Origin: Paractinoplanes rishiriensis | Lineage (GTDB): Bacteria > Actinomycetota > Actinomycetes > Mycobacteriales > Micromonosporaceae | NCBI RefSeq assembly: GCF_016862375.1 | Contig: NZ_BOMV01000007.1 | Location: 620,001-684,000, forward strand | Direction: 5' to 3' | DNA: 64,000 nt | Shown: positions 41,002 to 49,633 of the stretch, one piece after another | How positions within the stretch are numbered: the first letter of the stretch is position 1 | Layout: every line of letters starts with the position of its first letter | Made by a program: the position numbers and the translations under genes | Notes under the pieces: generated by a model | The model's database searches: none | Seen by the model: the letters and a program-made list of their open reading frames with translations, nothing else | Told to the model about the DNA's origin: nothing

Positions 41002-42395
41002 GGGGTACTCCACACGGTCGGCGGGTCACCCTGCGCCGGGTTGTTCTGGGCCAGGTCGGGGGCCGGGCGGCGCTTCGGCCGGGTGGCTGGGGCCGGTCCG
41101 GCGGTGAACACTTCCCGGCTGGCCGGGCGCCGCCGCGACGCGGCGGCGGGCATGCCGTGCGCGGACGGCTCGGCGGGCAGCCCGGCCAGGGCGGCGGTCT
41201 CGTCCACCGAGGCGAGGGTCATCCGGGACGCGGGCACCCACCGCCAGGTCGCGGCGGCGCGGGCTCGACGTAGCCGGCGGCGGCTGAAGTGCGGCGATAG
41301 CAGCCCGAACCCGGAGGTGATATCGGCGGCGGCAGCCCGCGCCGCAGCCACCGTCGGCCCGGTGGCGGTGGCGTGGACCGCGACGAGCAGGTGCGGCGCG
41401 GCGGCCAGCTTCCCGCGCGCCTGCCGGGCCAGCTCGGCCAGGTACGGATCCGCCCGGCCGCTCTGATGCTTACGCGTGGCCGGGCCGGGGGTGACCAGGT
41501 CGAGGACACCGATGATCACCGCCCGGAGGGCGTCCGCGAGCAGGCCGATGGCGCGGGATGCGCCGGTGCGGGGTCGGCGGGCACGGTCGGGGTGGATTGT
41601 GGCGCGGCGCAATCCTCGGACGCGGTGGGCGGGGGCGCGGGTGACGTGGACCTGCAGCAGCCCGCCACCGGTGCGCCCGGCGGCGGCCAGCCCGTCATAC
41701 ACCGCCCGGAGCCGGTCTTCTTCCGGCGGGGCACCGGCCTCCCACCGCTGCCCCCGGCTCGGCGCGGCATCGTCTACCAGGGGCAGCCACTCCGGCTGGG
41801 TGGGCAGCAACGCCACCGCGACGACCGGGCTGCCCGGGGCGAAGGCCGGTGCCTTCGCCTGCTCGGCGCGGGCACCGGGCCACGCGCGTTGCAGCAACCG
41901 GAGCACGGCGGTCGGGTTCACCCCGGGCGGCAGCCACAGCCCGCACCGCATCCCTTTCGGGTCGGACTGGACCTCCCAGACGAGCCGGTGCGGGCGCCGC
42001 GACCACCGGCTCGAGGCGGGCAACGCGGTCGCGAGCAACCGCCACAATCCCACGGTCGCGGCCGGGGTGGCGGACACCGGCGGAACGATCTCCAACCAAC
42101 GGGCCTGCCCGGCGTGACGACGCCACACATGCCGCCGCCACCACGCCCACCCGAGGCGGGCGGCGACGAGCAGGGCGAGGGCAGCAAGCAGCAGCGGCCA
42201 GTACGCCCGCATGAACACCGCCATCGAGGCGGGGGCGTCGTCGGCCCAGGTGCCGCACATCAGGTGCCCGATCACCGAATCCGGGATTCCGTCGTGGCCG
42301 GGGACGCAGGTCGCGGACGGGAGCACGGGTGCCGGGGTCGGCGGTGATGTCGGGGTCAGCGACGGTGGGATGAGTAGGGTCAACGTGACGGGCAT
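40998..42395 (-). CDS. transfer membrane protein paired with the coupling ATPase
   Basis: 465-residue protein with a short exported N-terminus, a membrane helix around residues 63-83 (YWPLLLAALALLVAARLGWAW) and a large cytoplasmic domain containing WEVQSDPKGMRCGLWLPPGVN and LLVAVHATATGPTVAAARAAA. In actinomycete conjugation clusters a protein of this layout sits between virB4 and virD4 and looks like the missing membrane part of the coupling protein. ATGA overlap with virD4. Family name not known to me. Confidence 0.65.
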   Translation of the reverse strand: MPVTLTLLIPPSLTPTSPPTPAPVLPSATCVPGHDGIPDSVIGHLMCGTWADDAPASMAVFMRAYWPLLLAALALLVAARLGWAWWRRHVWRRHAGQARWLEIVPPVSATPAATVGLWRLLATALPASSRWSRRPHRLVWEVQSDPKGMRCGLWLPPGVNPTAVLRLLQRAWPGARAEQAKAPAFAPGSPVVAVALLPTQPEWLPLVDDAAPSRGQRWEAGAPPEEDRLRAVYDGLAAAGRTGGGLLQVHVTRAPAHRVRGLRRATIHPDRARRPRTGASRAIGLLADALRAVIIGVLDLVTPGPATRKHQSGRADPYLAELARQARGKLAAAPHLLVAVHATATGPTVAAARAAAADITSGFGLLSPHFSRRRLRRARAAATWRWVPASRMTLASVDETAALAGLPAEPSAHGMPAAASRRRPASREVFTAGPAPATRPKRRPAPDLAQNNPAQGDPPTVWSTP

Positions 42396-42425
42396 GGCAG
42401 GCTCCCAAAGAGGGTCAGCTGAGCT

Positions 42426-44186
42426 TCAGCGGCGGCCGGCGGTGGGGCCGGTGACGACGAGTTGGTGCTCGACGTCGGAGGCGAGGCTGTGAAAGGCGAC
42501 CCGGCTGTTGCCGCACGCGAGGAGGGCGTCTCCGCGTGCCGCGGACAGCAGGAAGGTCCGCTCGCCGTCGGTCAGCCCGAACGCGTCGGTGACTGCGTCG
42601 ATCGCCTGCGGGGCCTGACGCAGCAGCACCTGCGTGGCCGCGTTGCTGGCGACGGCCCGGCCGACCTCGGTGCCGAGCACGTCGGCGGCGTCCTGGGTGA
42701 CCACGGTCAAACCGGCGCCGTACTTGCGCGCCGACTTGGCGAGGCGGAACAGGAACTTCGCGCCGAGCCCGGCGCGCAGCAGCAGCCACGCCTCATCGAC
42801 CAGCACCATCCGGCGCACGTCCGGCGAGGAATTGGCGACCTTGCGCCAGATCGCATCCAAGGTGAGCAGCGTCCCGACCGGCTTCAACTCATCAGGCAGG
42901 TCTTTGATCGCGTACACCACCAGGTGCCCCTCCGGGGCGGTGGTGGTCGGCCCGTCGAACAGCCCGGCGAACGACCCCTTCACGTACGGGTGCAACCGCG
43001 CGGCGAGGGTCCGCCCGGCGTCACCGATCTCCGTCAACGCGTGCGCCACATCGGCCAACAGCGGCGGCGGGCGCCGCCAGGTACGCGGGTCGGTGGTGAT
43101 GCCCTTGCCCCGGTAGGCCGCCAGCACGGCGGCGTCGAGGACCGGCACATCCTCCGGCGCCAGGGTGGCGGCGGTGTCGTCGCCGGCGGTGAGTACCGCG
43201 ACGAACGTCTGCATGAACAGGGTCCGCCGGAACAGGGCATCATCACCGTCAGCGGCGGACAGATCGAGGGGGTTGATCCGCACCCCGGGGGCGCCGGGCC
43301 GGATGATCGTCCCGCCGACCGCCTCAGCGAGCCGGAGGTATTCGTCTTCCGGGTCGATGACGAACGCCTCCACCCCGAGGTAGAGGTTGCGCAGCAGGTC
43401 CAGTTTCGCCAGGTAGGACTTACCTTCACCGGAACGGGACAGGATGACCGCGTTGAAGTTCGACTGCGCCCACCGGTCCCAGACCACCACCCCCGCCGAA
43501 GCGAGGTTCAACCCGTAGAGGACGCCCATGCCGGTGTTCCCGGCGGTGACCGGCAGGTCCGGGCTGGTGAACGGGAACGCGGCGGCCAGCGCATCGGTGT
43601 CGAAAACCCGGCGCATGCCGAGGGCGTCGAAGGCCAGGGGCAGGCTGGTGATCCAGCCCTGCAACTGCCGCCACGTCGCCGGGGCCAGGTCGAGCAGCAG
43701 CGACGACGCCAGCGCCCGCACTTCGGCCACCCGGTCGGTCAGCTCGGCCTCGGTATCGGCGTGCACGGTCAGGTACAGACCGAGCCGGAACAGCCGAGCC
43801 TCGCCCCGGGCGACCCGGGCGGCCAGCTCGGCGGCGTCCGCCGCGGCGGCGTCCAACCCCGGGTCATCCAGGCGGCCCTTCCCGGCGTCGGTACGCCGGG
43901 AGGATTCGAGGCGTCCGCGCTGTTTACGCAGCCGATCGGAGGCGACGACCGGCGGGACGGGTTCGATGTGCAGGGCGACATCGACCCGGCCTGGGTAGGA
44001 CAGGATCGGCTCCAGCCAGCCGGCGCCGACCTCGACCGGGTAGCCGGTCACCGCGAGAGTCGCGGAGTAATCGGCGCCGACGTGCACGGACCGCCCGCCG
44101 ACCTCCACGGCGTCGGGGCTGCCGGGCAGCACGCCACCGGTCTCGGCCGCTGGGCGGCGGCTGCGGCGCAGGGTGAACAGCTTCAC
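42426..44186 (-). CDS. virB4: VirB4-like T4SS ATPase
   Basis: 586-residue cytoplasmic ATPase powering assembly and transfer. Walker A SRSGEGKS at residues 250-257, Walker B MVLVDEAWLLL, and the C-terminal VVTQDAADVLGTEVGRAVASNAATQVLL, typical of VirB4/TraU. The N-terminal half carries the VirB4 pattern GYPVEVGAGWLEPIL. ATG 44186 overlaps the PrgI gene stop (ATGA). Confidence 0.93.
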   Translation of the reverse strand: MKLFTLRRSRRPAAETGGVLPGSPDAVEVGGRSVHVGADYSATLAVTGYPVEVGAGWLEPILSYPGRVDVALHIEPVPPVVASDRLRKQRGRLESSRRTDAGKGRLDDPGLDAAAADAAELAARVARGEARLFRLGLYLTVHADTEAELTDRVAEVRALASSLLLDLAPATWRQLQGWITSLPLAFDALGMRRVFDTDALAAAFPFTSPDLPVTAGNTGMGVLYGLNLASAGVVVWDRWAQSNFNAVILSRSGEGKSYLAKLDLLRNLYLGVEAFVIDPEDEYLRLAEAVGGTIIRPGAPGVRINPLDLSAADGDDALFRRTLFMQTFVAVLTAGDDTAATLAPEDVPVLDAAVLAAYRGKGITTDPRTWRRPPPLLADVAHALTEIGDAGRTLAARLHPYVKGSFAGLFDGPTTTAPEGHLVVYAIKDLPDELKPVGTLLTLDAIWRKVANSSPDVRRMVLVDEAWLLLRAGLGAKFLFRLAKSARKYGAGLTVVTQDAADVLGTEVGRAVASNAATQVLLRQAPQAIDAVTDAFGLTDGERTFLLSAARGDALLACGNSRVAFHSLASDVEHQLVVTGPTAGRR

Positions 44187-45133
44187 CGGTCATCACCGTC
44201 TTCCAGGTCGGTCGTCCGATCGGGGCTGTCGGCCGCCGCCCAGGCCGGGGCGGGGGCGGCCGGGTCGAGGCAGGCGGCGAGGGCGGCCTGGGTGTCGTAG
44301 GCGTCCAGGACCGTCCCGGCGACCTCGCACCCGGCCAGGGCACGTACCGCCTCCAGCGCCTGGTGGGCGGTGTGGCCGGGGTTGCGCCGCCCGCGCACCG
44401 CGACGGTGACCTGCCGGTGCAGCAGCTCCCGCTGGGTGGCGAGATCGTCGAGGAACGCGGCGTGAGATCGTGCCGCGTCTTCCAGCGCCGGGTGCGGCAA
44501 CGCCGGGGCACGGTGCTCGATGCGGTCGGCGACGTGGGTCAGGTCGACGCGCTGTGCCCGCACGAGGATCTGCGTCGGCGCGTCGAGGCTGTTCAACCAG
44601 CGGGCGAACCCGGCGACCAGGCCGTTCTGCTCACCGGGTGAGCGCAGCCCGAACGCCACCGTCGAAGCGGACACAAGCGCGGTGGTGCCGTCCGGGCCGA
44701 GGTCGATCAGCCCGTCGCCGGTGATGCCCTTCGCCGGCAGCCGCAGCGGCGCCGGGAGGGGCAGCTTGTCACCGCGCCCGCCGGTGGTGGTGATCCAGGC
44801 TGGTGCCGGGTGGATCGGTTCGTCGGTCGGGACCAGGCGATGCGGGGCACGCCGGTGCCGGAGCGCGGCGAGCAGCCAGGCGTCGAGGTTGGTGCCGTCG
44901 CGGCGGCCGACTGCGAGGAAGAACGCCGCCCCGGCGACGGGGATCGACCCGGCGATGAAGTACAGCGGATTGACCACCGTCGCGAGGGCGGTCCAGACCG
45001 CGTAGAGGATCAGCGCGGTGACGGTCAGGATGACGACCTGGCGCAGAGTCAGCCCGAACACGATCCGGTCGGGTCGCTCGACGTCGGCGGGTACTCGTGC
45101 TCTTAACGGCTCATCGGCGGTTCGGCGTGCCAT
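44183..45133 (-). CDS. PrgI-family T4SS membrane protein
   Basis: 316-residue protein with an N-terminal PrgI domain: RARVPADVERPDRIVFGLTLRQ followed by two membrane helices (VVILTVTALILYAVWTAL and PLYFIAGSIPVAGAAFFLAV), then a cytoplasmic domain with GPDGTTALVSASTVAFGLR and AGFARWLNSLDAPTQILVRAQR. The latter resembles VirB4 N-terminal sequences, and PrgI proteins are thought to work with VirB4 in Gram-positive T4SSs (VirB3-like). ATGA overlap with virB4. Confidence 0.88.
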   Translation of the reverse strand: MARRTADEPLRARVPADVERPDRIVFGLTLRQVVILTVTALILYAVWTALATVVNPLYFIAGSIPVAGAAFFLAVGRRDGTNLDAWLLAALRHRRAPHRLVPTDEPIHPAPAWITTTGGRGDKLPLPAPLRLPAKGITGDGLIDLGPDGTTALVSASTVAFGLRSPGEQNGLVAGFARWLNSLDAPTQILVRAQRVDLTHVADRIEHRAPALPHPALEDAARSHAAFLDDLATQRELLHRQVTVAVRGRRNPGHTAHQALEAVRALAGCEVAGTVLDAYDTQAALAACLDPAAPAPAWAAADSPDRTTDLEDGDDR

Positions 45134-45339
45134 CGGTGATCACTCCTGTCGGGGACGGCGACGGACGGGCGGGCGGCTCCGCACAAGGCGGTGCCGCAGG
45201 GGCGGGGTCGCGAGGCGGTACGGGCGCCGGAGTCGGAGCCCGGGTGGGGACGGGACGGCGGGCCGGGACGGGACAGCCGCCCGTACGGGCGGGGAAGGAC
45301 GATCCGGCGGGGACGGCCGCGCGGTCGGGGACGGACCGG

Positions 45340-47340
45340 TCACCGGGACCGTCCGGGTGGCCGGGGCGGACGGGGCGCCGGGGACGGGGCCGCCGCCGGT
45401 ACGGACGGGGACGGACGGGCCGCCGGGTTCGGTCGGGCCGCCGGGGCGGCGGTCCGGTTGGCCCGGGGCGGGGCGGTCCGGGGCGGGGCGGCCGGGGTAG
45501 CACCGGTGGGCCGGGGCGTGCGTGCGGGCGTCGCCGGTGCTCGTTTCGCCGCTGTCGGACGCGGCCGAGCCGGTGTCGCCGGCGCGACCGAGAACGTCGG
45601 CGTGACCGGTGCCGGAGGCCGTTTCGGCGCGGTCTGGGCACGTGATGCGGACGAGAACACCACCCCTGGTGCGCTGGTGGAGGCCGGTGCGGAGCCGGTC
45701 GCGGTGCCGGTCGCCGCCGGGGTGGTCGGTGGGTGGCTGAACGGCACCGCGCTCGGCGGCGGCGCGGCGCTGACCGCCGGTGGGGTGCTCGGCGCGGCCG
45801 AGAACACGGCGGGCGGGGCGGCACCCGCCGGGGCGGCGCTTGCCGTGGCGGGCGGCCCGGCGTGACTGAATGCCGGGGCGGCCGTGGTTCCGGCGGGCTG
45901 TGCGAGGGGGGTGTGCGTGGCCGGGGCGTGGCTGAACGCGGCCGGTCCGGCGGGCGCCGGGGACGGGCGGGACGGTCCCGCTCGGGGCGGGCGGGGCGGG
46001 CGCGGTGTGCCGGGGCTGGGCGGGCGTCCCGGTCCGGGACGACCGGGACCGGGGCGGGGGCGGGGCGCCGTCCCCGGGCCTCGGCGGGCGGCCGTCCCCG
46101 CGACGGCGCCCGCCGCCTTCGCCCCACCGAGGACGCTGGCCGCCGCCCCGAGGGTCTTGATCGTCAGGATGGTGGAGACGAGCTGCCCGAGCAGCCCGCG
46201 GCCCTTCGACTGTCCGAGCGAGCCGAGGATGAACATCTTCATCCAGCCCGGCAGTTTGATCAGGACCCACAGCATCGTCAGGCAGACCAGGATCCCGAGG
46301 AAGCCGTCCACCGTGGCGGGGACACCGAGGACCGCTGGGCCGTTCGGGGTCAGGAACACCCGGACGGTGGCCAGCATGATCACGGCTTGGGCGAGCTGCA
46401 TGCCCAGGCACGCGCCGAGCGCCCGCCACCAGGTGTAGGCCAGGCCCTCGGTCTGCGGGGTGGCGTGACAGACCAGCGCGAGCGGTGCCACGCCGATGAG
46501 CAGGACCGTGGCCGCTACTCGCAGGATGAAGGTCAGCACGACGACGATCGCCATCACCAGCGCGACCAGGACCAGCAACGTCAACAGGAAGTAGCCGCCC
46601 TGGCCGGCGCGTTCGAGTGCCTGGGTGATGGCGGTCGCGGCGGTCGGGCCGTCGATGCCTTGACCGGCTATCGCGGCGGTCAGCGCGTTGACCGCTGTCA
46701 GGATCTGCTCGCACAGCAGCAGCGACACGTTCGCGCCGACCCCGCCGATCACCAGACGCGGCAGGATCTCTTTGAGCCCGTGCCGGGTTTGCAGGGTTTC
46801 CCGGGAGGTCACGACGAACCCGCCGATGACCACGAACAGCACGAAGACCGCGTTGGCTATGACCAGGCACGTCGTCCAGATCGCCTTGACCTGCGGATTG
46901 TTCGTCAGGTCCGGGGTGGACAACACCGTGCTACCGAGGGCTTCCATGACCGGGTTCAGGCCGGACTCGACCACCCACGCGAAGAAGTCGCTGATCGCCT
47001 TGCGGATCTGGCCCGGGATGTCGTACCAGGCCGGATCGTCGTCGGTTCCCGTCGTGGGCGCCGGGGCCGGGTTGGTACCGGGCGACGGGTTCGGAGTAGG
47101 GCTTGGGTTGGGGTCCGGGGTCGGGTTGCCCGTCGGTGGCGGGCCGATCGGGCTCGGCGTCGGGTTCGGGCTCGGGCTCGGTGGGGCGCCCGGTGCCGGG
47201 GCGGGTGACGGCTCGGCCGCCGCCGGGGAGGCCGCCGCGACGGCGATGCCACCGGCCAGACCCGCCCCGAGCAGCAGCGCGAGGGCCAGCCGGGCGGCGC
47301 GGGAGGTGCGCCGCCCGGCGCGTGTCGGTGTGCGTGTCAT
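45340..47340 (-). CDS. VirB6/TrbL-like polytopic channel protein with Pro-rich tail
   Basis: 666-residue membrane protein. A signal peptide (ARLALALLLGAGLAGGIAVA, residues about 17-36), a Pro/Asn repeat linker, then about six to seven membrane helices (TTCLVIANAVFVLFVVIGGF, LTLLVLVALVMAIVVVLTFI, and others, about residues 145-400) matching TrbL/VirB6, and a very long Pro/Ala-rich cytoplasmic tail. A 206-bp gap to the PrgI gene is unusual for this operon; another frame in the Pro-rich stretch stays open to 45111, so a frameshift near the tail is possible. ATG 47340 precedes the pilin gene stop by 3 nt. Confidence 0.85.
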   Translation of the reverse strand: MTRTPTRAGRRTSRAARLALALLLGAGLAGGIAVAAASPAAAEPSPAPAPGAPPSPSPNPTPSPIGPPPTGNPTPDPNPSPTPNPSPGTNPAPAPTTGTDDDPAWYDIPGQIRKAISDFFAWVVESGLNPVMEALGSTVLSTPDLTNNPQVKAIWTTCLVIANAVFVLFVVIGGFVVTSRETLQTRHGLKEILPRLVIGGVGANVSLLLCEQILTAVNALTAAIAGQGIDGPTAATAITQALERAGQGGYFLLTLLVLVALVMAIVVVLTFILRVAATVLLIGVAPLALVCHATPQTEGLAYTWWRALGACLGMQLAQAVIMLATVRVFLTPNGPAVLGVPATVDGFLGILVCLTMLWVLIKLPGWMKMFILGSLGQSKGRGLLGQLVSTILTIKTLGAAASVLGGAKAAGAVAGTAARRGPGTAPRPRPGPGRPGPGRPPSPGTPRPPRPPRAGPSRPSPAPAGPAAFSHAPATHTPLAQPAGTTAAPAFSHAGPPATASAAPAGAAPPAVFSAAPSTPPAVSAAPPPSAVPFSHPPTTPAATGTATGSAPASTSAPGVVFSSASRAQTAPKRPPAPVTPTFSVAPATPARPRPTAAKRAPATPARTPRPTGATPAAPPRTAPPRANRTAAPAARPNPAARPSPSVPAAAPSPAPRPPRPPGRSR

Positions 47341-47342
47341 GG

Positions 47343-47786
47343 CTAGGCCACCCACTGCCCGACGATGGTGACGAACAGCGGCGCCAGCAGCGCGAGGCCG
47401 TAGCCGATCGCGGCCGACTTGAGCGCCGTCTTGGCCTTTTCCACCTCACCGGGGTCACCGTTCGCGGCGGTGAGACGCAGGCCGCCGACGGTGAGGAACA
47501 GCGTGGCGACCGCGAGCAGGACGCCGATCAGCCAGAGGCGGATCCGGTCGATCACGACGTTGATCGACGCGGGGGCGGCCAGCACCGTGACGCCGGACTC
47601 GGCGGCGTGGGCGGCGGTGTCGCCCAACACCATGACGGTGGTGAGCACTGCGGCCACCACGATCAGGACCGGGATCAGACGGGTGGCCTGGTAGAGCACC
47701 CACATCGAGGGGTGCAGCCGGGGACGGCGCTCACGCCGCGACGGCTTACGCCCCTTTGGGCGTACTCGGGTCGGTTTGCTGGTCAT
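47343..47786 (-). CDS. VirB2/TrbC-like T4SS pilin
   Basis: 147-residue small membrane protein. A basic cytoplasmic start is followed by a signal-like helix (LIPVLIVVAAVLTTVMVLG) and, after TAAHAAESGV, two membrane helices LWLIGVLLAVATLFLTVGGL and SAAIGYGLALLAPLFVTIVG with the loop AANGDPGEVEKAKTALK, exactly the pattern of Gram-positive T4SS pilins (GDP/GEVEKAK loop). First gene of the transfer operon, 236 bp downstream of the promoter-like element at 48023. Confidence 0.88.
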   Translation of the reverse strand: MTSKPTRVRPKGRKPSRRERRPRLHPSMWVLYQATRLIPVLIVVAAVLTTVMVLGDTAAHAAESGVTVLAAPASINVVIDRIRLWLIGVLLAVATLFLTVGGLRLTAANGDPGEVEKAKTALKSAAIGYGLALLAPLFVTIVGQWVA

Positions 47787-48022
47787 GGAATGGGCACCTC
47801 CGGGCGCAGGCCGCCACCGGCCCCGGGGCATGGCGGGGCTCGTGGTGCGGCGCGTGGGTGGCAGAGGCGGGAACCGGATGGATCCGCACGTGGTGACCTG
47901 CGAAGTTCCGACCGGCGCGAGGGCCGTCCTCCTCACAGAGGGTCTGGTGGGCCGGGCGAACGGGGTGTCAGCGCCGTCAGCGGGGCCGGTCGGAAGGGTC
48001 ACCTACGCGGGAAGTCCCGCAC

Positions 48023-48055
48023 TAAGGGAATACAAATTCGAGGGTCGATTTGGAG
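48023..48055 (-). promoter_or_regulatory. 33-bp promoter/operator element facing the T4SS operon
   Basis: Near-identical to 49565-49597 in inverted orientation (29 of 33 bases, the 15 bp TAAGGGAATACAAAT perfect, and TCGATTTGGAG perfect). Read leftward it ends ATTTGTATTCCCTTA and points at the pilin gene. Presence of the same element before two separate operons strongly suggests a shared promoter or regulator site. Confidence 0.65.
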
Positions 48056-48078
48056 AAGCGCAGCTCAGCGGGGGTGCG

Positions 48079-48912
48079 TCACGGGCGGCGCCCGGGTGTC
48101 ACCTCCGCCACGGTGGTGAGCGTGGCCTCGGCGATGACATCGGCGGTCGGGTCGCGCAGTTCCCCGGCCCGGATCGCCGCGACGAGCCGCTCGACGGCGG
48201 CGCTGCGCCGCTTGTAGACACCCCAGCGGGCCAGGCCGGTGCGCTGCGCGTACGCGGCGAGGCTGGTGTCCTCCAGGTAGGTGCCACCGATCAGGTCGGC
48301 CTCGGCGACGGTGAGCACACCAAGGCGCACCGCGCGGGCCAGGACCAGGTCCGGGTGGCCGTACGGGGCAGGGGGCAGCGCCGAGCCGGGCGCGAAGTTC
48401 GCCTCCCCGGATGCGGCCGGTTCCTGGTCGCGCAGTGCGGCGCGGGCGCCGGAGAACGCGGCGTTGAGCAGGGCGTTCACGATGCCCGGCTGGTCGATGT
48501 CGACCTTGTGCAACGCCTTCAGGAACGCCTCCACCAGCGCGGCGTGTAGGTCACCGGACGACAGCTTCGACAGCAGGTGCGCCCGGTGCCGCAGGCCCGG
48601 CAGGGCCACCCCGACCGCGCCGACGACCCACCGCTGCGCGCCGGTGCGGGCCTGAGTGACGAGGAACCTCCAGGCCGCGTCCTGGGCCGCCGTGCCGCAG
48701 GAGGGGTGCATGAGGATCGCCGACAGCTCGGTCAACGCGATCGGGCGGCGGGGCAGGCCGTGGCCGAGCTGGCTGCCATCGACCGCCTGCGGCTGCGGGC
48801 CTTCGCCGCGCAGCCGGAACCGGTAATCGATCGCGTCGAGCAGCGCCGCGCCGGGCTGGGAGCCCGGGTGCTCAGCGAGCGGGCCGGCGACCGGGCGAGT
48901 GTTCGCAGACAT
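48079..48912 (-). CDS. sigma-factor-like / HTH regulatory protein of the element
   Basis: 277-residue helical protein. AAWRFLVTQARTGAQRWVVG, LLSKLSSGDLHAALVEAFLKAL and the C-terminal ELIGGTYLED-like VAEADLIGGTYLEDTSLAAYAQRTGLARWGVYKRRSAAVERLVAAI resemble sigma-70 region 4-type HTH (DLIGGTYLEDTSLAAYAQRT then recognition helix). Proteins like this occur beside T4SS genes in actinomycete ICEs. It lies just upstream of the 33-bp promoter element and could direct it. The ATG 48912 is preceded by AGGGAGTA about eight bases upstream. Sigma identity is an inference. Confidence 0.6.
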   Translation of the reverse strand: MSANTRPVAGPLAEHPGSQPGAALLDAIDYRFRLRGEGPQPQAVDGSQLGHGLPRRPIALTELSAILMHPSCGTAAQDAAWRFLVTQARTGAQRWVVGAVGVALPGLRHRAHLLSKLSSGDLHAALVEAFLKALHKVDIDQPGIVNALLNAAFSGARAALRDQEPAASGEANFAPGSALPPAPYGHPDLVLARAVRLGVLTVAEADLIGGTYLEDTSLAAYAQRTGLARWGVYKRRSAAVERLVAAIRAGELRDPTADVIAEATLTTVAEVTPGRRP

Positions 48913-48989
48913 GGATGTACTCCCTGATGGTGAGGTGGTTGCCGGACCGGCGATCACGGGCCGGTCGGCGGTGCAGCACCTACGCCACC

Positions 48990-49510
48990 AGGCAGGTTGA
49001 ACACATCTTGAACACTGATGATCTTGTTTCAGGTTGAACACAACGTGGTCAGCCGAGGTCGCGATGACGACCCTCGATGCGGGCAGCCGACCGGCGCGGG
49101 GCGGGTGTTCACGGCTTGTGCAACCCAGTAGCTGCCCGTTCAACCCCCGCTGCCTGACGGGCTCACCGCCCGCCTCGGCGGGGCTTCGGCGAGCCATGAA
49201 CCCACACGGCGCCGGGAACGCAAAAAAGGCCCGCGCCGGAAGGCGCGGGCCAGAGGTGTTCATGGTCAGCGACGGCCTATGAACCGTGAGTGGATCTTGT
49301 TCAAGGCATTCCGCCGCCGAGTCGATCTTGTTCAATGTGAAGTGTCGATCTTGTTCAAGGCCCCGCGAGGGACATTCCGGGGCTGCTGGCATGCCACCGG
49401 CGTGGCGCTGCCACGAAAGTCACCACCATCAATAAGTGTGTGAATCTGGCGTCGGTGGTGTTCAACGTCTGACCTGCGTGTTCAACCTTCAGTCGATCTT
49501 GTTCATGGGG
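48990..49510. repeat. repeat-rich control region (TTGAAC/GTTCAA motifs)
   Basis: GATCTTGTTCAA occurs at 49293, 49324 and 49347, with variants at 49020 (GATCTTGTTTCA) and 49495 (GATCTTGTTCAT). TTGAACAC occurs at 48997, 49008 and 49034, and GTTCAAC at 49138, 49460 and 49480. The region separates the leftward sigma-like/T4SS genes from the rightward methyltransferase/integrase genes and contains no convincing gene. Candidate origin, partition site or regulator-binding array. Confidence 0.7.
49222..49251 (-). terminator. rho-independent terminator, leftward
   Basis: GGCCCGCGCC (49228-49237), loop GGAA, GGCGCGGGCC (49242-49251), preceded on the plus strand by AAAAAA (49222-49227); on the minus strand this is a stem followed by six T. 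It would stop transcription entering the sigma-like/T4SS genes from the right, or end a small RNA from 49.3-49.5 kb. Confidence 0.8.
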
Positions 49511-49564
49511 GGGTGTGACCACGCCGATGTGAGGAGGTCGGCGGCCGGTGGTCGCGGCGGCGTC

Positions 49565-49597
49565 CTCCAAATCGAGGCCCGGATTTGTATTCCCTTA
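49565..49597 (+). promoter_or_regulatory. 33-bp promoter/operator element facing the methyltransferase operon
   Basis: Inverted copy of the element at 48023-48055, reading CTCCAAATCGA then ATTTGTATTCCCTTA toward the gene at 49634, whose start is 37 bp downstream. TGTATT could be a -10 hexamer. Its two copies suggest coordinated expression of transfer and methylation/integration genes. Confidence 0.65.
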
Positions 49598-49633
49598 ATG
49601 TCAGCGCTTGTCGGCGGACGTGGCCCACCACCC

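Noticed and set aside
45111-46127. Long Pro/Arg-rich reading overlapping the TrbL-like tail and PrgI start
   Set aside because: Low-complexity shadow of the Pro/Ala tail; kept only as a hint that the tail might be frameshifted.
49034-49282. 82-codon open frame in the control region
   Set aside because: No ribosome site, crosses the rho-independent terminator and repeats, composition unlike neighbouring genes.
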